Part shown: positions 56,657 through 64,000 of the stretch, piece by piece | Layout: every line of letters starts with the position of its first letter | Position numbering within the stretch: the first letter of the stretch is position 1 | Source: Manihot esculenta | Taxonomy: Eukaryota > Streptophyta > Magnoliopsida > Malpighiales > Euphorbiaceae | Reading direction: 5' to 3' | Assembly (NCBI RefSeq): GCF_001659605.2 | Contig: NC_035164.2 | Coordinates: forward strand, 19,562,000-19,625,999 | Length of the DNA stretch: 64,000 nt | Notes under the pieces: model-generated | Told to the model about the DNA's origin: nothing | Seen by the model: only the letters and a program-made list of their open reading frames with translations | Databases searched by the model: none | Translations under genes and position numbers: made by a program

Positions 56657-57480
56657 TTAGTCTTAATGCATCTTTGTAAGATCTTTTCTAAGTTGGAAAG
56701 GCATTCATCAAAAGAGTTTCCATGGACTGTGAAGTCATCCATAAATACCTCAATTGTCTTACCCACATAGTCAGAAAATATGCTCATCATGCATTGCTGA
56801 AAAGTGGCAGGTGAATTGCATAGTCCAAATGGCATTCTCCTAAAGGCGAAAGTGCCAAAAGGGCAGGTGAAGGTAGTCTTCTCTTGATCTTCTGGAGCAA
56901 CTGGAATCTGGTAGAAACCTGAATATCCATCAAGACAACAATAGTGAGTTTTACCTGCAAGCCTTTCTAGCATCTGATCAATGAAAGGAAGTGGGAAGTG
57001 ATCTTTTCTCGTCGTAGCATTGAGCTTCCTATAGTCCATGCATACCCTCCATCCATTTTGAACTCTAGTGGGTACAAGTTCCCCTTCAGCATTTGGAACA
57101 ATGGTAATTCCAGTTTTCTTTGGAACTACATGTACAGGGCTCACCCATTTGCTATCAGAGATTGGGTAGATGATTCCTGCATCAAGGAGTTTGACTATTT
57201 CTTTCTTTACCACTTCCATCATGGGTGGATTCAATCTCCTTTGAGCATCTCTGACAGGTTTGCATTCATCCTCCATGTGAATTCTATGCATGCATGTGGA
57301 AGGAGAGATACCTTTTATGTCATCAATGGTTCATCCTATGGCTCCCTTGTGTTTCTGTAGTACCTTTAAGAGGCTTGCTTCTTCATATTGGTTCAATTCA
57401 TTGGACACTATGACCGGAAGTGTCTTGTTGGCTCCCAAGTACATGTATTTCAGATGATCTGGGAGAGGCTTCATATCAGA
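56657..57480 (-). pseudogene. A3 pol, upstream part (linker and reverse transcriptase palm)
   Basis: From about 57480, '[20 protein letters not shown]' leads to 'GAIG' and then a stop (TGA, about 57330) where A2 has Trp in 'IGWTIDD'. From 57291 the frame is open: 'VCMDYRKLN', '[11 protein letters not shown]', 'MPFGLCNSPATFQQCM' and catalytic '[10 protein letters not shown]', up to 56657, where A4 interrupts. The TGA means A3 probably could not make pol even before A4 arrived, unless that change is recent. Confidence 0.85.
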
Positions 57481-57486
57481 AGGTTT

Positions 57487-60183
57487 TTACAGAGGAGTTT
57501 CAGAGGAGCTTGCTTGTGATGGAGGTTGCTGTGAGAGATTCGGCGGCCGAAAAGATTCTGGGTTCGGCGGCCGAAGATTCGTGGTGTGCGGAGTAAGCTG
57601 TGGCGATGGATTCGGCTTCCGCAGGTCAGTCAAGTTCGGCGGCTGAAAGGTGTTTGGCGGCCGAAGTTCGTCTTCCTTTTGCGCAGTGACTTTCGGGAAC
57701 GGTGCAACAGGATTCGGATTCCGAAGGTCAGTAGGGTTCGGCGGCCGAAAGGTGTCTATGTTCGGCGGCCGAATGTCTTCTGTCTGCGCAACCTCAATCT
57801 GCTGAATGCTGCAGATGGTTTCTTTCAGTTTCTGGCTTTCAATCCTGCAAAGATCATCATTTAAAACACAATCTTGATTCTCATTAAACACATCTTGGCT
57901 TAAACAATCAATAATATCAAGACCATAAACAGGGGATGTATCATGAGGATATTTCATAGCATCATAGACATTGTACTTAATGACTTCCCCTTCAAATTCC
58001 ATGGTAAGAGTACCATCATGCACATCAATTTTAGTTCTAGCAGTACTCAAGAAGGGGCGTCCAAGAAGAATGTCAGAACTAGTATTGCAACTATCTTCCT
58101 TAGTATCAATCACATAAAAATCAGCAGGAAAGACAAGTTCATCTACTTGGACTAACACATCTTCTAGAACACCTATGGGGTATACTACAGATCTATCAGC
58201 CAATTGTATCACAACTCTTGTTTCTTTTAGTGCACATGCATTGAGAGATTTATAGATGGAGAGAGGCATGACATTGATAGATGCACCAAGATCACACATG
58301 GCTTTCTTGATACCAACATTCCCAATTTTGCAAGAGATAGCAAACATACATTTGTCCTTGCATTTAGTAGGGAGTTCTCTTTTAATAACAGCAGTAACTA
58401 CCTCACCTACACTTACTTTCTCTCTTTCAGCTAGCTTTCTTCTGTTGGTGCACAACTCTTTCAGAAATTTTGCGTACCTTGGAATCTGCTTGACAGCATC
58501 TAGCAGTGGTATGTTGATCTCCACTTTTCTGAAGGTCTCAAGGATCTCCTTTTCTTCTTTTTCTTTTTGAGTTCTTTCAAATCTTTTTGGAAAAGGAGGT
58601 GGGATGTGAAAACTTACCTTCGGGTCAGCTCTTTGCGCAGGAGGTGGTGCAGAATGCGATGAAGAGGCTTCAGATTGCCTTGGATGTTGTGCAGAGGGTG
58701 TCTCAGATGATGCATGCTTTGGTTCAACTTGCTTTTCCTCCTCAAATCTTGCATCTTGAAGCTCTTTCCCACTTCTCAAAGTAATGGCACTTACATTTTG
58801 TTTGGGATTTGCCTCAGTTTGGGATGGCAACTTTCCTTGAGCTTCCAATCTGTTTATGGAGGTGGCCATTTGTCCCATCTGTTGTTGTATCATTTGCAAG
58901 GTCTTCACTACCTCATTCATAGTGTTATTGTCCATTGGAGGTGCTGGTTGGACTTGGCTTCTTTGGTAACCTTGGTGATTCTGATCAGTATTGCCCTTTC
59001 CATAGCTGAAATTCGGATGGTCTCTCCAACCTGGATTATAGGTGTTGGAGTATGGATCATATTTAGGCTGGTTGTTGTACCTCCCAATGGCGTTGGCTTG
59101 ATGATGGTCTTCTTGGAGTGTGGGACATTGATCAGTTGAGTGTCCCACACATAAACAAATCCCACATGGCCTAGGTGGCTGGGGTGCTTGAATCTGTTGT
59201 ACCACATCCACCACAACATTTTTTATAACAGATGTTAGTTCAGACATAGTAGGAAAATTTACCTCATTGGCCCTTTGTAGTTGCCTCTCTTCTCCATATT
59301 GCCTAGATGAGGCTGCAAGAGTGGAGATTAATTCTCTCATTTGTCTAGGTGTTTTGTCTTCAATGGAGCCTCCACAGGTTACATAAATGAATTTTCTCTC
59401 TGAGGGAGATAATCCTCCATAGAAGAATTGTATAAGGGCCTTGTCTGACATGTCATGTTGAGGGCATTCTGTGCAAAGTCTTTCAAACCTTTCCCAATAA
59501 TCATATAGGTCCTCAGATGGTTTTTGTTTTATGCTTGTAATTTCTCTTATTATGCCAATTGATTTATGAGTTGGGAAGTATTTGTTCAAAAAGGTTCTGA
59601 CCATATCATCCCAAGAAGTAATAGATCCAGGTGGCAAGTAAAATAACCAATCTTTAGCAAAGTCATCCAATGAAAAGGGGAAGGCTCTCAACTTAATTTG
59701 GTCTTCAGAGATAACTTGAGGTTTCATAGATGAACAGATTATATTGAATGCTTTTAAGTGCTTGTGTGGATTTTCATTTTCTCTACCTCTAAACTTAGGG
59801 AGAATGTTTATCAAACCTGTCTTCAGTTCAAAGGGAACTGTCAGAGGTGGGTAGGTGATGCAAAGTGGGGCATAATCACCTACAGGAGTTGCCAATTCTC
59901 CCATGGTCCTTTCTCTTTGTTCTTGGGGCCTAATTGCTGAATTTTCTTGAACCATTTGGCCTTGGACAGCATGTCCATCATGGGCAGCAACTGGTGCTTG
60001 AAGTTCTGCCATTGGTGCATAATTCGGTTGCTGGAGTGAAGAACTTTCGGCGGCCGAAGATGGGTTGGGTTCGGCGGCCGAATGTTGGGTAGATTGCTCT
60101 ATGGCTTGCTTTCCAAGTCTTCTGAGAGTGCGTTCAATTTCTGGAACAAAGGATAGTGTGTCCCTGCGTTCAGATTTGGTCAT
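57487..60183 (-). CDS. A3 gag-protease, open, 898 residues
   Basis: It starts MTKSERRDTLSFVPEIERTL, like the 'FDPEIERTLR' start of Athila gag. The capsid domain spans about residues 115-300 ('FELKTGLINILPKFRGRENE', 'HLKAFNIICSSMK', 'WLFYLPPGSITSWDDM', 'LIQFFYGGLSPSERKFI'). A CCHC knuckle C-x2-C-x4-H-x4-C lies near residues 338-352 (CGICLCVGHSTDQC). A retropepsin-like region around residue 630 reads 'CDLGASINVMP', with DLGA as is usual in Athila. The tail (about 800-898) is a Pro/Asn-rich repeat ('FRPPNPTDLRNPNP' type), and residues 35-50 read 'SAAEPNPSSAAES'. Both are translations of TTCGGCGGCCGAA-type DNA repeats that the sister element A2 lacks at these places. It ends at TAA (57484), in frame with the start of pol. 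Capsid and protease serve particle assembly in the cytoplasm. Confidence 0.88.
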   Translation of the reverse strand: MTKSERRDTLSFVPEIERTLRRLGKQAIEQSTQHSAAEPNPSSAAESSSLQQPNYAPMAELQAPVAAHDGHAVQGQMVQENSAIRPQEQRERTMGELATPVGDYAPLCITYPPLTVPFELKTGLINILPKFRGRENENPHKHLKAFNIICSSMKPQVISEDQIKLRAFPFSLDDFAKDWLFYLPPGSITSWDDMVRTFLNKYFPTHKSIGIIREITSIKQKPSEDLYDYWERFERLCTECPQHDMSDKALIQFFYGGLSPSERKFIYVTCGGSIEDKTPRQMRELISTLAASSRQYGEERQLQRANEVNFPTMSELTSVIKNVVVDVVQQIQAPQPPRPCGICLCVGHSTDQCPTLQEDHHQANAIGRYNNQPKYDPYSNTYNPGWRDHPNFSYGKGNTDQNHQGYQRSQVQPAPPMDNNTMNEVVKTLQMIQQQMGQMATSINRLEAQGKLPSQTEANPKQNVSAITLRSGKELQDARFEEEKQVEPKHASSETPSAQHPRQSEASSSHSAPPPAQRADPKVSFHIPPPFPKRFERTQKEKEEKEILETFRKVEINIPLLDAVKQIPRYAKFLKELCTNRRKLAEREKVSVGEVVTAVIKRELPTKCKDKCMFAISCKIGNVGIKKAMCDLGASINVMPLSIYKSLNACALKETRVVIQLADRSVVYPIGVLEDVLVQVDELVFPADFYVIDTKEDSCNTSSDILLGRPFLSTARTKIDVHDGTLTMEFEGEVIKYNVYDAMKYPHDTSPVYGLDIIDCLSQDVFNENQDCVLNDDLCRIESQKLKETICSIQQIEVAQTEDIRPPNIDTFRPPNPTDLRNPNPVAPFPKVTAQKEDELRPPNTFQPPNLTDLRKPNPSPQLTPHTTNLRPPNPESFRPPNLSQQPPSQASSSETPL

Positions 60184-60210
60184 GAAAGAAAATAAACAAG
60201 TGATATCAAC

Positions 60211-60228
60211 TCCCCGGCAACGGTGCCA
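60211..60228 (-). other. A3 primer-binding site
   Basis: The minus strand reads TGGCACCGTTGCCGGGGA, five bases from the 5' LTR end (60234). This is the usual Athila/Tat primer site and fixes the LTR boundary. Confidence 0.85.
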
Positions 60229-60233
60229 ATTTT

Positions 60234-62018
60234 TGACAGGAGCGGTTGTCGAAGCCGGTCAAAAATAACCTTCTTGGTTATCTACAATTTATAACTGCAG
60301 ACAGTGGTGAAGGATCGTATCCACAGAGAATTGATTACCTATTTATTTATCTCAATCAAGACCAATAGAACTAATTGAAAGCACAAGTGAAAGCAAGTAA
60401 TCAAAGAGAAATAGAAACAAGTGCAAGGAAAGTAAAAAGGAGGGTTTTGAGATGATTTGATTAACAACTATTGAAAGCAATTAAAACAGCGAGTAATCTA
60501 AAATAAGAGAGAAATCAATATGAGAAAAGTCTAGTTGAAGATATGGATCCACTTTGGTTGTTTGGGTTGATCATTGAAACATGGTTATCTTGATTGATTC
60601 AATAGGTTGGTTATGGGGGTGGAAGACGCTTCTCACCACCATGTCTTTCCTTATGAACAAACTGATTAGGGAACGTCCTCTAACCAATTACTAATCAACA
60701 AATTGCCAAGGAACGTCCTTGGGCCATAGGCATCAAAACAATTGCCAATTGCTTAAAGAACAAGAAAGATCCAAACCCTAACTACTCAAACGCATGAGAT
60801 GATGTTAGATCATGCAATTCCTTGGATTTTTACACCAAGTGTTCTATGGACAGAATATTTCCAGCAATTACGGACTAACAAATATCCTAATCCAACAATC
60901 AATTAACTTTGCAATCAAGAATCAAGTGGCCAATTTGATCAAAACAACAAAGCAATCTTAGAATTAAGCATCAATTGCATGAATATTGAATAAAATCAAA
61001 GACAATAGTTTCTGTTCAGATCTCACAACCCATTAAACAACCTTAGTTTCAACCAAACTTCAACTAGAAAGAGGGTTTCAGCCACTCATGGCTGAACCAA
61101 ACAGAAAATAAAAGAAAAGAAAAAAGAAGAAGAAGAACTAAGGTGGAGAGGAAGCCTTGGAGAGGCCTTGCCGAACTTTGGAGAAGAGGTGGATCAAAAT
61201 CTGTCTTCTTGTCTTCTTGAAGCCTTTAAATATGTCTTGAGAGGCTGCCTAGGGTTTCATGGAAGTCCAGGAGACTTTTAGAGGCTGTCCAAAGTGTCCT
61301 TGGTGTTGCATGTGCCTTGTTTGTGCATGAGTGAAGGCAAAAACGAGTCACATGTGATAGAAGGTAAGTGAGAGCACTTTGGTCTTTTCATAGCTGTCCA
61401 AGATCCTCAAGATGCTGTATATTAAGTCCAAGAGATTGCCCATGCACTAATGAGGAAGGTGGAGCCTCCTTTTGAATTTTGAATGTGCATGATACTAAGT
61501 GGGAAACATGTGATCTTTGGATTTGGCTTCCTTAATAAGCTTGATCTTGAAATCCAATATTTGAATGTGAATCTTGAAGATTTGGATCTCAAAATACTTC
61601 CCTTGTTTGGCTCCTCAAATATGGCAACTTGGGATATGGCTTCTTGAATAAGGAAAGTGTGCATTGGAGTGCATTTTCGGCTGCCTAAAGTGAGTTTCGG
61701 AGGCTGGACTTTCGGCTCTGGACACAAGGTTTGGCGGCCAAAGGTGCCGCCGAAGGTGGTCGACTTTCGTCTCTGGAGTCCTCTTTCGGCCGCCGAAGGT
61801 TGCCGCCGAAGGTGACTGATTTTTGGCTTCCAAAAGTTGCCTCCGAAGATTGCTTCTCTAGTTTTGGCTTCTTTTGGCATTTTTAAGAGCATTTTCTCCA
61901 AATTGTTCCTTCACACCTAATACTTGCAAAACATGATTAAAACCACAAAATTAGGTAGAATAGGTGCAAATAAACATCAATAAGATCATGAAAATATGGG
62001 CTAAAATATGCTCTATCA
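60234..62018 (-). repeat. A3 5' LTR
   Basis: Practically the same as 51044-52829; single differences are seen, for example, near 60282, 60438 and 61833. It carries the hairpin at 61076-61095 and the dyad module at 61675-61850. A wide open minus-strand frame (61422-61901) mirrors that of the other LTR. Confidence 0.92.
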
Positions 62019-63396
62019 GGCGCGCAAGGATGGGTTTCAGATTGCACAAGGCCCTTTCCCTTTTCCTCAGGCGTTGGTTTGCAGCTCATCTGCTGAATGC
62101 TGCAGACAGTTTCTTTCAGTTTTGGCTCTGTCTGGATTTCGTTCCTGCAAAGTTCATCATTCAAAAAATCATCTTGATTTTTATCAAAAATTTCCTGGCT
62201 CAAGCAGTCAATAATATCAAGACCATAAACAGGGGACATATCATGTGGATATTTCATAGCATCATAGACATTAAATTTAATCACTTCCCCTTCAAACTCC
62301 ATAGTTAATGTGCCATCATGCACATCAATCTTGGTCCTAGCAGTACTCAAGAAAGGATGTCCAAGAAGAATGTCAGAAGTAGTGTTACAACTGTCTTCCT
62401 TAGTATCAATCACGGAAAAATCTACAGGAAAGACAAGTTCATCTACTTGTACTAGAACATCTTCTAGCACTCCTATGGGATGTACCAAAGATCTGTCAGC
62501 CAATTGAATGACAACTCTTGTGTCTTTCAGTGCACCTGCATTCAAAGAATGATAAATAGCAAGAGGCATAACATTAATTGATGCACCAAGATCACACATG
62601 GCTTTCTTAATCCCAACATTGCCTATCTTGCAAGTAATTGCAAACATGCCTTTGTCTTTGCACTTAGTAGGGAGTTCTCTTTTAATCACAGCAGTAACAA
62701 CCTCACCTACACTTACTTTTTCTTTTTCTGCAAGCTTTGTTCTATTAGTGCAAAGTTCTTTCAGAAATTTAACGTACCTGGGAATCTGCTTAATAGCATC
62801 TAGCAGAGGTATATTGATTTGCACTTTTCTGAAAGTGTCAAGAATCTCCTTTTCTTCTTTTTCTTTTTGTGTTCTTTCAAATCTCTTGAGAAAAAGGAGG
62901 TGGAATGTGAAAACTTACTTTCGGATTAGCCTTGTGCACAGATGGTGTCTCAGTTTGCGCAGGTGTGGCTTCCGGAGTGGGTTCTTGCGCATGGCCCTTC
63001 CTTTCATCTGTCTTGGCCTCTTCAAGCTCTCTTCCACTTCTCAAAGTGATGGCACTGACATTCTGTCTGGGGTTAGTTTCAGTTTGAGAAGGGAGTTTAC
63101 CTTGTGACTCAAGCTTGCTCATGGAGGTGGCCATTTGTCCCATCTGTTGTTGGAGAGTCTGTACAGAATTTGCAAGTGTCTCCATCATCTTTTCAAGGTG
63201 TTGGACTGAACTTGAAGGTGCTGGTTGGGCTTGATTTCTTTGATAATTTTGGTAATTATTAGCCCTTCCATAGCTCAAGTTTAGATGGTCTCTCCAGCCA
63301 GGATTGTATGTGTTTGAATATGGATCATGCCTAGGTTGGTTATTGTATCCTCCAATGGCATTAACTTGCTGATTATCTTCTTGAAGTGTAGGACAA
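62019..63396 (-). pseudogene. A2 gag-protease, frameshifted, cut by S4
   Basis: From 63396 leftwards: 'CPTLQEDNQQVNAIGGYNNQ' (just after the zinc knuckle, which is lost), a Gln-rich coil, 'NVSAITLRSGRELEE', and 'VSFHIPPPF' followed by one extra base in an A-run near 62888 that shifts the frame. From 62824 it runs through 'INIPLLDAIKQIPRYVKFLK', protease 'CDLGASINVMPLAIYHSLN' and 'SDILLGHPFLSTARTKIDVH', to A3 at 62019. The remainder of the linker follows at 51043. Neither dyad-encoded Pro/Asn repeats nor 'SAAE' repeats are present in this part. Confidence 0.85.
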
Positions 63397-64000
63397 TGTA
63401 ATACCCGGCTAGATTCCGGCATCGGAATCTCTACCTTCCGGCGGAATCTCCGTTGGAATCTGGAATTTCCGAAGATGCCAGAGGCTTCTAGAGGGGTAAA
63501 ATATGTTTTCTAAAGTGTTTTCTACTGATTTCATGGTTTTAAATGAAAAAGAATTGAGTTTTGAAAAGAAAAGACCAAGGAGGCGTTTGCCAGGTTCGGC
63601 CGCCGAAAGTGAAGTTCGGCCGCCGAACATGGAAAGGCTTCGGGAGTGCTTTTGGCCTCCGAAAGTCTTGTTTGAACGAGCTAAGGTTCGGCCGCCGAAA
63701 GTCAAGTTCGGCCGCCGAACATGCATGAGTTTAGGGGGCACGTTAGGCTGCCGAAGGTCTTCGACCAGGCCACCTATAAAGGGCCCTCAGATCGGAAATG
63801 GGAGAGTTTTCTCCCCATTCTCGAGCTCAGGTGAGTTTATGCCTTCCTTTGGTCGTTTTCGTGTTTTCTCTACCCATCTCTCAAGTTTTTCATGATTTCT
63901 ACCCTTGTGTTTGAAGATTTAAAGCGTAAAAGGAGTTTTGGGAGTTTGGAGCTTTTGGAGCTTGGATTCTCCACACCCCCGAGTTAGGGATCACACCACC
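63397..64000 (+). mobile_element. S4: S-family LTR, runs off the window
   Basis: It starts TGTAATACCCGGC inside the gag of A2, with GACAA as the left flank. The sequence is close to S1: dyads at 63593, 63613, 63685 and 63705, and TATAAA at 63775. No right end is seen, so I cannot tell whether it is solo or part of a full element. Confidence 0.88.

Larger units (their letters stand above)
51044..62018 (-). mobile_element. A3: complete Athila-like gypsy element, young
   Basis: LTRs 51044-52829 (1786 bp) and 60234-62018 (1785 bp) differ by few bases by eye. The 5-bp duplication GGCGC is perfect. From right to left: 5' LTR, primer site (60211-60228), gag-protease (57487-60183), pol (57480-53934, interrupted by A4), non-coding block, polypurine tract (52830-52846) and 3' LTR. 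It has no integrase. It is the most recent large insertion in the right half of the window, apart from A4, which lies inside it. Confidence 0.93.
46509..63396 (-). mobile_element. A2: Athila-like gypsy element, split by A3 and cut by S4
   Basis: Minus orientation: gag (63396-62877), protease (62824-62019), then A3 is inserted (62018-51044), then the spacer and pol (51043-49283), a non-coding block and the 3' LTR (46509 to about 48238). GGCGC stands on both sides of A3 (51039-51043, 62019-62023), which proves that the two halves were one element. S4 is inserted in its gag at 63397. The 5' LTR is outside the window. Confidence 0.88.

Overview
The window is nuclear DNA of a eudicot. It is AT-rich, packed with plant-type LTR retrotransposons (Ty3/gypsy of the Tat and Athila types, Ty1/copia), LINE remnants and solo LTRs, and holds one clear host gene. 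I suspect a woody malpighiid such as a member of the Euphorbiaceae, from general impression only. Family names given here come from motifs I read, not from database searches.

Layout. 1-711 is a decayed LINE RNase H tail, and about 725-1270 is a fold-back element. 1851-25130 is an old Tat-type gypsy element (T1) bounded by two diverged ~0.5 kb LTRs. Its integrase zinc-finger region is split by a copia element (C1, 4718-21759, minus strand). C1's left LTR was hit by an Athila-like gypsy (A0, 6018-10025). A0 was hit by a second copia (C2, LTR 10026-14210), whose LTR carries a solo LTR (S1, 10628-13095, duplicated TTATT). The right half of A0 and the far LTR of C2 are missing, so C2 and C1 now read as one chimeric copia body.

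25131-34410 is AT-rich DNA plus a decayed minus-strand LINE. The LINE is interrupted by three nested LTRs: A1 27820-33971, S2 28779-33316 and S3 29745-32036. 34988-36412 is three tandem copies of a ~476 bp unit.

The host gene lies at about 37560-41500, with its whole coding sequence in one exon (39354-41306). It encodes 650 residues with eleven C/H-rich 'HGGG' units. These match the 'WRKY19-like' / loricrin-related plant nuclear protein family, but there is no WRKY domain.

43678-45873 is the 3' end of a second Tat element (T2, minus strand). 45874-46508 is a piece of the S-family LTR. 46509-63396 is an Athila-like element (A2) split by a complete one (A3, 51044-62018). A3 has near-equal LTRs and a perfect GGCGC target duplication, and its own reverse transcriptase is split by an opposite-strand solo LTR (A4, 54717-56656, duplicated TTAGT). 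63397-64000 is the start of another S-family LTR (S4).

Most interesting signals: (1) a 15-nt dyad, GTTCGGCCGCCGAAC and close variants, is arrayed in the S-family LTRs just upstream of TATA boxes. The same module appears in some Athila LTRs and in the coding part of A3 gag-protease. (2) S-family LTRs share a conserved layout of TATA box, splice donor, acceptor, donor and acceptor. (3) All three Athila-like pol genes stop at the same point after RNase H with no integrase, so the family looks non-autonomous. (4) The two Tat elements share an antisense ORF downstream of pol.
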